Of a stretch of 64,000 bases of DNA, positions 37,701 to 48,031 are shown piece after piece. Each line of letters starts with the position of its first letter. Position 1 is the first letter of the stretch. This stretch comes from Parus major. Its lineage: Eukaryota > Chordata > Aves > Passeriformes > Paridae. The notes beneath the pieces were generated by a model. It saw nothing but the letters and a program-made list of their open reading frames with translations, was not told the DNA's origin and did not search any database. The stretch spans positions 24,723,617 to 24,787,616 of the forward strand of contig NC_031769.1 in assembly GCF_001522545.3 (NCBI RefSeq), read 5' to 3'. A program made the translations under genes and the position numbers.

Positions 37701-39346
37701 GAAGCCTCAAATCTTCTTGGTTACACAGCAAAGCTCAGCCATGTAATCTTCTAGAGGCTTAAAAATCAAAACTCAGATAAAGTCCCTGTTTCCTAGACCT
37801 AAAAAATCTCCTGATTTTTAAACCAAGCTTATTACTCTGGGGATCTCAGCACTGCTTTTTAAAGAACTGGGACTGCAATACTTATTGAGGGGCACCCAAC
37901 ATCATCAGCAGCACATCTCTCCTGGCTTTCAGAGGCAGCAGATCTGACCTGATGTGATTTATTAATCACAGTTTGTCAAAAATACGTTTCAGCTGGCAGA
38001 GTTAGCAGATAGGCAAGGAGAAGAGAAGCAGGTGCTATGAACAGAGAGGACTGTGCCTCTTTACTTCATAATCTAATGTTTTTACTTCATGGTTTTAAAT
38101 TTCACATAAAACTATCGCAAAGCCCCTTAGTAAACAAGGGAAGGAGCAGAGGCTCTGCAGGAGGAGGGAGCTGCTATCGCAACTGCAGCTGGAGACAGAG
38201 GCTACTGTACCCAGATCCACGTTCCTGCAGCTGCAGAGCCCTGTCAGCTTCAGATCCACAGCCTAAGGAAACCACTGTTGTCCTGATGAACTGATAAAAA
38301 GAAAATGTTACAAAATAAAAGCAATGTTTACATTCCCCACTCAGCATTTCATTGCAATAAAAGATGTCTGGAAGGGCCAGGGGTATCTGAGCTTTGGTGA
38401 TCTCATGTATCCCAGGTTTCTCTCCAGGTTATGCTGGGCACCCCAAGAGCATCTGGAGGGGCCCAACACCTTTTCATTACAAATTCTGCACCCTAGCACT
38501 TGGCAGCCTTCAGTAGCTGCTAACCCACCATGCCCTTGGGAGCTGTGGCCCCTCAGAAATATAGATTTTGCAGGGCAGACCCAGTTTTTCAACAAGTGCA
38601 ACCCCCAAATAAACACTGTCACAGAAGAATTGCAGGGGGATAGGGACCCTCCCATGCTCCTTCTGTATGGTCTCAGCACTTTCGGTGTGTTCCCTCCTGA
38701 TCCCAAAAAAAATATAAAACTTTTGCCATGGCCATGAGGATTTCTATCTCCTGGGCCAATTATTGCACCTTTTTAGTCAGGGTTTAAGACAACGGAGTGA
38801 CTCCAAAGTGCACTGAGCCTGTGAGAGGAGGCGCCCCAAGGACCAGCAAAAGCGGCACAAGATTGAGTCCTTCTGACTTTCTTCCAAAAAAAATACTTGC
38901 AGAGAAACCTGGAATTATATATAAGTAAAGTTGCCTTTTGATATTACCACGTAATTTCCACTTCTGGCAAAGAGATTTTTGCCCAGGCTAATTTGGAGAC
39001 ATTTCCCTTCACCACATTGGCACTGCTGTGTCATTTTTGATAGAAGCTTCATTCATTGGGAGAGCCAAGGCAACCCATTCCCCTCTCTCTTCTGCAAACA
39101 GGGCTGTTTGTTGAGTCTCTTGAAAGACTGTGTGAACAGATAAACATGCTACACATGAAGTACGTTAGGTGGAGGTGAAATACAGATGATTATATTTAAG
39201 GGCTTACAATAGCTGTTAAGAGCTTCTAACCACAGGCCCTGGCAGGGCTGGTCCTCATCTTGCAGTGCATGTCTTGGCTACATCTTCAACTGACTTTCTG
39301 TTTGTACCCCTTGAAACAGTGCCAATCTTGTCAGTCTGGTGGCAAT

Positions 39347-39398
39347 GGAAAAAAAAAAGAAAAAGAAAAAAAAAAAGGGAAAGAAAAAAGGAAAAAAA
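39347..39398. repeat. 52-base uninterrupted purine tract
   Basis: Every base from 39347 to 39398 is A or G, mostly A-runs of 4-11 broken by single G or GG. Such tracts can form triplex (H-DNA) and resist nucleosomes. The A-richness also allows origin from a retroposed tail, but no body is recognisable upstream. Confidence 0.8.
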
Positions 39399-40326
39399 TC
39401 AACTCTGTTAATAGGATTATAAGATTTGGGGAATATAATGTTGCTGCAGATCATTTATTTTGAAAGCTGATTTCATTTTAGTGAAAACAAGCTCTGCTCA
39501 GGCTGCACACTGGGGGTTTGCAGCCATGATGCCAAACACAATCATTGCTGGTTTGAAAGATGTGATTGCTTTTTAATGTGGAAATTTCACAAGGTTACAA
39601 AAGAGGAAAAAATTAAACTCCTTTCTTATAACAAAGTCACCCTGGGATATGAGCTACAATGCCCTGACAATGTCCAGATACTCTGTCTGCATTACACATC
39701 AGAAAGGTGGATGAGTGTGATTTACACCATTTCGCAATTGGGATTTTTTCACACAGCTGAAAAAGCTGAAAAGTTTTGAGCAAAAATAAAAACAGCACTT
39801 TGTAAAATGCATTTGGAATTGCACAAACACAACCCAAGGGTCAAGGAAGTAGAGGAGGGATGAGAAACGTGTCCAAAGGGATAAATGAGGGGATAATGTG
39901 ATCTCCCCTTCATTCCTGACAGCTCTGGACCCACAGTGGCAGCCCACTCGACCTACTGAAACCTAAGCTCCTCCTCAGGCTAGCAGACAACTTTTATATT
40001 TTGTTAGACATCAAAATAAAAAAAAGATAGTCAGCATCCCTGGCCTTTTCAATAGCAACCTCCCAAAGGGCTTAAATATATTCTAGAAATAATGGCTCAG
40101 CCCCATTTTCCTGGGTGTTAGATGATGTTCTGTCACCATCTCAGAAGAACCATTGTTGTGACAAAAGCCTCATGGCACAGCCCGGACAGTGCTGAACAGG
40201 GAAACAGGCACTAGCAGGAATGTCCCAGTCAGAGGAATTCATCAGGAGGGACCAAAAGGAATGAATTTTTCCAATATGCCCTTAAAAGAGTGATGAAGAG
40301 AGTAACAAAGCTGCCACTTTCTGAGT

Positions 40327-40456
40327 GGGGGGGTGAGGGGGCAGTATGGACTCGTGAGCTCTCTCCTCCTTTGTAGTGAAGATGCAGCTTTTGATCTACA
40401 GTGCAGGGAGTGCTCTCCCCAAAGGCCGGGGTGAGGGAGGGGGTAGATCTGGAGGG
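40327..40456 (+). other. G-run cluster with G-quadruplex potential
   Basis: Runs of seven and five G occur at 40327-40341 (separated by TGA). At 40428-40456 four runs GGGG, GGG, GGGGG and GGG are separated by loops of 3, 1 and 10 bases. The last loop is long, so stability is uncertain. The cluster borders the candidate conserved element at 40.5 kb. Confidence 0.4.
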
Positions 40457-40479
40457 AGACACAAAGGATGGAGCTGAAG

Positions 40480-40745
40480 CACTGCCTCCGAGCTGGGGAT
40501 TGAAATGACATGTGCGCTGCGGAACCTTTTTCTTTTCAAAGCAATTTGCTATCATTATATTGCCCGTGCATTTCCAATACATGTCAGCCTGTTCTCTTTT
40601 AACTTGGCGGGAGGGGAAGGTGCTTTCATTGCAGGGCTCCTTGCAGAAGCTCACCAGACATTGCTATTATTACATCTGCCGGGCACAGCACAGAATGATG
40701 CATGTTCATTAAAGGAATGGGGTTAGAGTAGAGCAAATTCATTCA
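40480..40745. promoter_or_regulatory. Candidate conserved noncoding element
   Basis: Repeat-free, compositionally balanced sequence keeps several CpGs (TGCGCTGCGG, GCCCGTGC, GGCGGGAGG, GCCGGGC) and carries dense site-like motifs such as TTTTCAAAGCAATTTGC (TCF/LEF-like core), ATTGCTATTATTAC and GATGCATGTTCATTAA. Frames on both strands are open for 70-140 codons but none is recognisable, which is what conserved regulatory DNA with few stops can look like. Enhancer status is an inference. Confidence 0.3.
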
Positions 40746-40966
40746 GTCCCTGTTAGAGAATGCTTGGGTGAGTTTAGACGTTTTCATATACAGAAATATT
40801 CCACAATTTAAAAGCAAGACAGTTTTTCCCTGTAACTTCAGTTTGGCCTCTATCTGCCATTATCAAAATAATTTAGCTTTGTTTGCCTGGATCCTGTCAG
40901 TGGTGAAAATCCAGAAAATCATTGGAAGAGCATTTATGAAGGATTTAATAAAGTTGTAAATTACAA

Positions 40967-41020
40967 GATTCCCATTAACTATTTCAGTTAGGATTCCTAT
41001 TTAACTATTCCAGTTGGGAT
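40967..41020. repeat. 25-bp tandem duplication (about 2.2 copies)
   Basis: GATTCCCATTAACTATTTCA at 40967 recurs at 40992 as GATTCCTATTTAACTATTCC, and a third partial GATTCCTTTTC follows at 41018. The units diverge by a few substitutions and one indel. Confidence 0.75.
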
Positions 41021-41089
41021 TCCTTTTCTGGTCTGACTCATGTGTTCCTCTAAATATTGGGGCACAGTGCGTGGCTATATATTTTCATG

Positions 41090-41330
41090 TGTGAAAGGAG
41101 AGGTGGGGCAAGATTTTAAACAAAAATTCAAAATGCACTTCTTCAACCGGATGCTTTCTCGTTCACATGCCAAGGGATGGAGCTGAAAATCATTCCATAT
41201 GGCACCGTGCCTGGGCCGGTACACTCAACTGAGGCTTAACATCCATAGGCAGTGCACAAAATTAATTTAATCTCTGTTTCTGCATTTTCAGTGATCAGTA
41301 CAAGGAAAACTACGCAGAGCAGAACAATAT
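41090..41330. promoter_or_regulatory. Candidate conserved noncoding element with splice-acceptor-like site
   Basis: A repeat-free stretch has preserved CpGs (CAACCGGATGC, CTCGTTCAC, GGCCGGTAC) and AT-rich homeodomain-like sequence (AAAATTAATTTAATC). At 41290-41291 a strong acceptor context, TCTGTTTCTGCATTTTCAG, precedes an open plus-strand frame to a TGA at 41575-41577. No protein family is recognisable in that frame, so an exon cannot be claimed. Confidence 0.25.
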
Positions 41331-42519
41331 CATTTTGGTTCCCTCATCTATTTTACCCTGGTGTTGGGTCAACCCCAAACTGCCTGAGTGTAGGGCAAGC
41401 CCTACCACCAAACTTCTTTTTCTTCTGTTCTTGCATAGGAGGTTGGTAGCTGGGAAGGGCCTTTTTGGTGGGACAGCAGCCAAACCCAGCCATCCCTGGC
41501 TGTTTAGCTTCAGAGTCAGGGTTCCTATGGCTACAGAGAGGCTCTGCAAATTCTTGGTTCCTTCTGCAGAATTTTGAAGATGACATCAGTCAATTTCTCC
41601 AAAGACACAGAGGAGAGCAGTTCTGTCCACTTAGACCCACGTCCAGCAACAATCATTTATTGATAATGCAGATACCTGAAATCATCCTACAACACATGGT
41701 GAAGGAGTTTCAGGAAGAAGCATCAGCAATAGCTTGCCATTGATTTATGCCTGCCTTTTCCTCTCTTGGAGCCATTGATGGGTCATTTGAAAAGGAAGGT
41801 GATGCTGCTGTGTGGTAGTGATGCCTGCAATGCCTCTCTCCATAATGACAGTGTAAGAAAGTGCCTTCAGAGGACTGGTGCAGCCAGGCCAATAGGTGGG
41901 CTTGGGAGAGAAAATGCCTTAAATTTTCCCTGTGGTTCTCCATGGTCTCCTAAAGGAGTGCTGAACTGTACAGGAGAGACAACTCTCCTGCTGCAACTCT
42001 CTTTTTGTACAGAAGCCGGAGTAACAAAATCAAAAGCGCAGCTTGAAGCAAACCAACTGCACACAGGTTTCCTCGTGGCATGACAGGCTATCGCAGCCTT
42101 AATGGTAGGCTGCTAGACTAGAAGCAGTCTTTCATTGAGTTTGTCTTACTGAGAGGAAAAACTGCTTTGTGTAATAACTTTATGGTAAATGTTGGCAAAA
42201 GATTTGCACTGCATACTGAAAGAGAGACATTTCTGACCACAGCTCACGAACCACATTTATTTACTCTGGCATTTGTCCATTATTTGTTCATAGGCTTTCT
42301 GTCTCTGCTAAATGTGTTCCAATTTTGGGAGCTAAATCATTGCCAGTAGTTTCCAGGACATTCCGCTAGGCTAAGCAAAATTGCCCTAAGCAGTTGTCAG
42401 AAACCACTGGAGTAGTATTTTAAATACAGGGTATTTAAAGAAAAGAAAAGATACCAAGTGTCCTATCTGTCTGGATCCCAGATCCTGTGTGTTGTAAAAA
42501 TTTAGGGAACAGCAGCAGA
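41331..42519. other. Noncoding sequence
   Basis: No recognisable gene or repeat. Frames of 60-105 codons overlap on both strands. The stretch lies between candidate conserved elements. Confidence 0.45.
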
Positions 42520-42612
42520 GGGCTTAAAGAACTGCCTGACATTCCTGGACCATTTTCCAGAAGCAGTGGGCTTAAAGCACTGCCTGTCTTTCCTGAGCTA
42601 TTTTCCATTATT
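42520..42612. repeat. 48-bp tandem duplication, two copies
   Basis: GGGCTTAAAGAACTGCCTGA begins at 42520 and recurs at 42568 as GGGCTTAAAGCACTGCCTGT. Similarity of roughly 80 percent continues through TTCCTG and ATTTTCCA to the end of each unit. The divergence implies an old duplication. Confidence 0.85.
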
Positions 42613-42900
42613 TAATGAACCAGTCTGATTTTAAAATGAGGACAGTAATTAAAAATATGCATATGTATTTGTCAGCAGCCCATCAGAGAGAAATAATGCT
42701 CAAAATCCCATCTGGAAAATCCTATTTATTTACTTCTTTATAAAAATGAACTACAAAGTACAGGAGGAAAGCCATTGCTGTAAAAACCGATAATTGCTAT
42801 CAGATGGCCAGACAAAAATGCATATTTATAGTTTAGACAGGACAATAATACAAAAATTGCTTTTCTAAACCAACCTGATGCATCTGTTCACTATCCCATG
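42600..42900. promoter_or_regulatory. Candidate conserved noncoding element
   Basis: Begins inside the second tandem unit and runs on as AT-rich, repeat-free DNA with TF-site-like cores: GTAATTAAAAATATGCATAT (octamer/homeodomain-like), GATAATTGCTATCAGATGGC (GATA and E-box-like) and AAATGCATATTTATAG. No open frame of note. Function is an inference. Confidence 0.25.
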
Positions 42901-43751
42901 TTTGACAGAGCTCAGAATAACATGATGTATTACCTGCCCTGACAACAGTCCAATGAAGATTGCAAAACAATCCCTAAAACAATGAGTGCTGGTTTCAACT
43001 ACAAGTTCCAATATTTTTCTCTAATGTTATTTTTCTTGGCATTAATTATTGTACCTGCAGATAACATCATTCCCCAAAAAGAAGCTCAGTATTTCTTCAG
43101 ACTTTGTTGAGTTCCTGTTGTTGAATTCTGGTATCCTCTGGCAAAGCCAGAGTCTGTGTGAGCTCTCAGGAAGCAAGAAACTTGCCTGCTAGTGGTCTGG
43201 ACTTAGCTGCCTTTTATTTTCATCAAGTGTCCTCTTTTTGCTATGAGTTAAAGGGAACACTGATTATTTTCTCTACTTTTATCATGTCCCTTTCTTTTTC
43301 TCTCCATTTCAAAGAGCAACAAATTCCAGCTTTCCAATTTCTCCACCAATGAGTCAGAGTAATTTCTGAGTTCATTTCCAAATGCACTCTCTTTCTGCAG
43401 ACAGAACAGCCAGTCCCACCTATGCAGTGCTGGAAGAAGTGGTGGTAGTGATTTATGTAAGAGCATTCTGCTATTCTGCTCCTTATCTATCCCATTAAAT
43501 CCTATCAAGGGTTTTAACCCACAGCTTCATATTAATAGAGTATCTCCATGAACTGCCAGCTAGGATTCCCCTCTAAATCAGTGCCTGGGAAGTCTTTGAA
43601 AAAAGGTGGGGTTTTTTTCCTTTTTGGCTATATAAATATTTTATCAACACTGAATTTTAGCTGCCATTTCATTGCTGTTTATTCAATTTATTAAATTACT
43701 GATAAATTTGCAACTAAATGGACCTCTTGAAAATGCTCTTTTCACACAACC

Positions 43752-43766
43752 AAAAAAAAAAAAAAA
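43752..43766. repeat. A15 homopolymer
   Basis: Fifteen consecutive A residues follow ACACAACC. No target duplication or element body is visible. Confidence 0.85.
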
Positions 43767-43803
43767 TTAAGCTCTGTCCTAATATTTTTCATCACACTGC
43801 TCA

Positions 43804-43862
43804 ACTGTATAGTAAATACAGTAGTAATAGCAATATAGTAATAACAGTATAGTAAGTAATGA
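43804..43862. repeat. Imperfect tandem repeat, TATAGTAA-based
   Basis: Variants of CAGTATAGTAA recur four times in about 60 bases, with irregular spacing of roughly 12-18 bases. Confidence 0.6.
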
Positions 43863-44804
43863 CATTGATCCTAATAAATGGAGCATCTCAATGGTAAACC
43901 TCTTTCTTTGGCAAAAGCTGGCCATTTAATCTTTATGTGAGTAGTTTTTATTCACTAGCTATAAAGAGTACTTTGCTTCCTATGTTCCAGATGGTTTTGA
44001 TTGATAGAAATATTCAGTTTAACTTGCATGATGCTGTGAGGTTTTTTTCCTTAGATCCATGTGTGTATGTTTATAGAGGTTAGTGGAAGTCTAGAGAAAT
44101 GGATTTCTGGTTTACCTCTGTCCACCCTTCGGTGGACAATAGCAAAGATTCAGAGAGATTAGGAAGGCAAAGTGAGATTGGGCAAAATCTGCACCAAACT
44201 CACATATTCCTGCTCACTTACTCCTGTTACTATTTTATTTTTACTTGCCATTTGATGAATTTAATAGGTGCAGATAAGATTCCCGCTGGCTCACAAATCC
44301 CAAATTATCCCTGTATTTTTAAATACTGGTAGTCTAAGCACAATCCTAATGCTTTAAATATTATGTCTTCTATCTCCTAGAATTTTTCCTATTCCCACCA
44401 GTAATAAGGAAATGCAAATCTACTTAGCAGTGGTAGATTTATACTCCATGGTAGTCATTTGCTTTTAATTTATTGCCTTGCTTCAGTGACACCTTTGTTT
44501 CACATTCTGTACCATTACTACTACTACAAAGGAGGACATGAAGAATAGATAACTTTCAAAAACCTTATGTAATAAAAATCTTTCTTAGCTCCCCCTTTAA
44601 TTCCTGTGAGCCCAAGCAATGCTGTAATTCCCTTGAAGCCTTCAAGTTTGTGATATATTCAAGTAAAGTATTCCTATTCTGTTTGAGACATGCAGCTACT
44701 TGGGACTGTAAAAAGCTATCTTGACTTCTTAATTTTCCTCTTGCTTGTTTTTTGCCAAAAGGCAGCACCATTATCACTCACTCTTGCATTAAAGTACATT
44801 TTTT

Positions 44805-44824
44805 AACAACAACAAAAAAAAATA
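44805..44824. repeat. AAC plus poly(A) low-complexity tract
   Basis: Three AAC units followed by nine A residues. Confidence 0.65.
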
Positions 44825-44984
44825 ATAGAAGGACTGCAGTGGGAAAGCAACGGCATCTGGAAAAATCAAACAATGTGAATTAATACATTCTTTGTGGGCT
44901 GGAGGAAGCAATGGAGTCAAGGAAGGCCTTTGGATGTTATGTTTTACAATACCTCAGGAGGCCCAAGCCCCACTATAGGCTGTT

Positions 44985-45125
44985 TTCTTCCTGCCTCTGG
45001 ACAAGCTGAAATTAACTGGTAATAACACACAATTAAAAGCGCATGTGTGCGTCTGTGAGGGGGTGTGTTACTTTGCTTTAATTCCACTCCTTCTGTACAT
45101 TTTAACTTTCAAATTTAGACAGCGG
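44985..45125. promoter_or_regulatory. Candidate conserved noncoding block
   Basis: ACACAATTAAAAGCGCATG followed by TGTGCGTCTGTGAGGGGGTG and TTTGCTTTAATTCC combines AT-hook/homeodomain-like cores with retained CpGs. It is short and repeat-free. The call is inference from texture only. Confidence 0.22.
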
Positions 45126-46379
45126 TGAAGAGGAGACAGACAGGTATACATAGCAGCCACATCAAAATCTTGGTGGGGCAGGGGGAACATTTGACACCTC
45201 CTTGTTTCAATGCCCCCTGTCTGTTTTTAATTTCACTAAATCGCTCCCGTCTGGGGATTGTATATTTTCAGTGGCCTCTCCCAGCAATGCAGAGGTGGAG
45301 TGTTAGTGTGCCAAACCCCAGTTATGCTCAGGCACAGGACTGCACATTTACAGGAGGCAAGAAGGGAGTCAGCTCATGGGACCAGCCATTCACCCAACTT
45401 AGGTCTAAAAGTGATGCCAAGAAATTTCACTTGCCCTTTTGCCTTTATAGTCATCTTATGAGGGAAGAGGTGGATAACTTGAGTACCAAACTGGCTGATC
45501 ATTTTCTGACACTGCAGCTTTGAAAGTATCACGAAAGGTGTGTGTGAGAAAAGTCCCCTGTTACGAGGGGATACTGTACTCCAGTTCCTGCTCCAGATAG
45601 CAAGGATTATGTTGGCTTGGGTAGGGGGTTTGCTTGGTTTTTAAGAGACAAGCAGGATCTGGTTCTGAGCACTTCCAGGGAAAGGAATGGCTTGTAAGGG
45701 CAATTTGAGGAGGATTTTGCTGGACAGTTGTAGGCACAGTGGAGCATGTGTTCCAGGTCCATTGCTATGGAGGCAAGTGGAGGTTTTGCTCCTAGTTTTG
45801 TTGAGAGAAAAGTTCTGGCCCAACACAGAAACCTTGTGCAATCTTGGGAGGAGCTGCCTCATAGCACAAAAGTGAGCAACAAGGCAATGCTGAATAATGA
45901 AAAGGAAGAGGTCCTTAGTCAGCTGCTCTAAGGCTGGATATCACTGCCATGGGGTACATGGGGTACTATCTACATCCTTCCTCCTGTGAGCATCTCAGCA
46001 GAGCAGTCCCCTCACAGGCACCAAATAATGCACAGCTATTGAAAATGCTTATGCCCTGAGCAGGAGCCCTTCATGTATGAATACATCAGAATGTAAACCA
46101 TAGACATCCTCTCTAGTATAAGTTTGCACAACTCATATGGCTTCCTCTGCTTGTCTATGGATAGGGGCGTGGAGCAAGGTTAATGTGAAGCTCTGGTAAG
46201 ACTCCAGACCAGTGTAGCTGCTGGGAGGGTTGCAGAACTCTGCCTCTAGGAGCCAGAGGGCTAAAATAACCCTCAAGAGAAAGCCAGCCAAGGTACATCA
46301 TGAATTACTTCAGCCCACTGTAGATCATGCTGAAAGGAGAAGGATTTGGCTTCAATAAAATGAGGAGACTGAGGTGGTA

Positions 46380-46900
46380 ATAGGGTGCTTTGAGAAATCC
46401 AATTGTGTCATTGCGTGGCCCTGAGGATGCAATGAATGAGTTACACAATAAGCTGGCAAGAGCATGCAAAGATAAGATACCTGAGCCACTTGCACTAGAG
46501 CTTCATTACATTAAAGCACACTTCTTTGAGATCGGAAGGATTTTTTTCCTCCCCTTCATTCGCTGGGTTCTCTGAGAATTGAGCATTACAGTGGCTTTGA
46601 CTGTAACCATTATAATAATTTTCCAGTGCTAATGTTGTGGTTTTAATGAAAGGAAACAGCAAATGGTGTATCGACTCATATACACAAATCTGCACTTCAT
46701 TTGCACAAAATAGCTTCTGGATGGCTTTTCTCCATGTTTTTGGTCAAAGCCACTCTTTTTGAGAAATGATCAATGTCTACACTGTTTGCTCTTCCACAGA
46801 TAAAGCAGATGCTATTCATTACTGCCTTTGCCATGCATATATTGCTACTTTCCCCAAAGCAGCCGCAGTGGGTCATGTGTTTATTTTTCTTTAAATCCTT
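46380..46900. promoter_or_regulatory. Candidate conserved noncoding element (strongest of the set by eye)
   Basis: Over 500 bases of balanced, repeat-free sequence with retained CpGs (CATTGCGTGGCC, GATCGGAAGG, ATTCGCTGGG, TATCGACTC) and dense motif-like strings such as ATGCAAAGATAAGATA (POU/GATA-like), CATTATAATAATTTTCCAG and CTTCATTTGCACAAAATAG. A plus-strand frame of 61 codons (46390-46575) is open but unrecognised. Ultraconserved enhancers have this appearance. Conservation itself cannot be seen here. Confidence 0.3.
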
Positions 46901-48012
46901 TTTGTTCTTAAATCACTCCAGTTTTGCTTTCAGGATATGATGAATGATTAATGCTGTAGTAGCAGCATTATTGAATTAGGAAAGTCACTGGCAGCTTCCA
47001 AAATCATTGAGACAACCAACAAATAAATACAAGCCACTTTTTTAGAGTTAGAAGTAGTGAAGCAGTGTGATGGTGTCAAGATAAGAAGTGAGGCTGTCAT
47101 GAGTACTTTTAAAGCTGCAGGACACACTGTTGCTTACATGTAAATCATAGCAGCTCTGATAACAATGCAGATGTTTTGAACAATTTGCATTGGAGTAATA
47201 TAACAGTAATAAAGAAAAATGCTTAAGGAACACTCAGAACTGGTGTGGGTACTTGGAGGGAATTCTGTTGTATAACGTTATATGATCATAAAGAAAGGGA
47301 CTATTCATGGCTTTATGGTTTGGGTTTATTCAAAGAATAGAGATTTGAAGTCAGATAGTGAAAGGTTCAGCACCTCACAGGGATTACAGCCAACAGCACC
47401 AGCAACTACTCACCAGGGAAGAAGAGAGATTACAGATTTCTGGACTAACCCTTGGCAATCACCACTGGACTAAGCAAGCAGAGTTAGCCTACTGTTTGTG
47501 GTGATCCAAGACCATGTAGGATGGTAATATTCCAGTTAAATGGGAGTTTGTGTGAAACAGGAAAGTGGGATTAAATTAATTTCCTTACATTCATACAGAG
47601 ATGGTTCTCTACTGGCTTCCTAACAAGGCCCATCAGGTTTTGATGTGACTCTCTCTCTCATGTATTTCATCACAGCACAACAGTGGACAGAATAGCCAGT
47701 GTGGTCAGGCAACTGCTTGTACCACTGAGCCTTTAGGACTCCTTTATGTAGAAGTGAAGGGCTGAAGAGACTACAGAATGGTGAGAAATAAGCCCTAGCA
47801 TCTCCAACTGCCTCAGCCTGCAATCTGAAAGGAAGAACCTCTGTGGGTATGGCACTGCAGGTTGCTTGACAGAAGTAATTATCACAGCTTTTCTCCCCTG
47901 GGGCTGTCCCTCAGCACACTGTAGGCTTGCCTAATTCTTCTCCCTGCACCTCTGTTTATGATTTCTATAGATATGAAGAGACTCATGCTAGTTACTTCTG
48001 TGTACTCCTGTA

Positions 48013-48031
48013 AATAAAGAACCTCTTTATT
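48013..48031. other. Small hairpin containing a poly(A) signal
   Basis: AATAAAGAACCTCTTTATT is an inverted repeat (8-base arms AATAAAGA/TCTTTATT, three-base loop). Because of the symmetry an AATAAA hexamer is present on both strands. With no transcript evidence it may be coincidental. Confidence 0.4.

Larger units (their letters stand above)
34131..40320. other. Noncoding stretch without recognisable genes
   Basis: Nothing supported as an exon. It contains a short AAC tract near 34.77 kb, a TA dinucleotide run near 35.59 kb and the purine tract near 39.37 kb. A plus-strand frame of 137 codons at 38324-38737 has an equally open minus-strand frame opposite it and no recognisable family. Confidence 0.5.

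Noticed and set aside
38324..38737. 137-codon plus-strand open frame
   Set aside because: The opposite strand is open over the same span (121 codons) and neither product resembles a family. There is no CpG island or splice context nearby.
40229..40654. 141-codon minus-strand open frame
   Set aside because: No recognisable domain, no ATG-supported context or splice evidence, and the plus strand is also open. It coincides with G-rich and candidate regulatory sequence.
45125..45523. 132-codon plus-strand open frame
   Set aside because: No domain or family resemblance, and no splice or promoter support.
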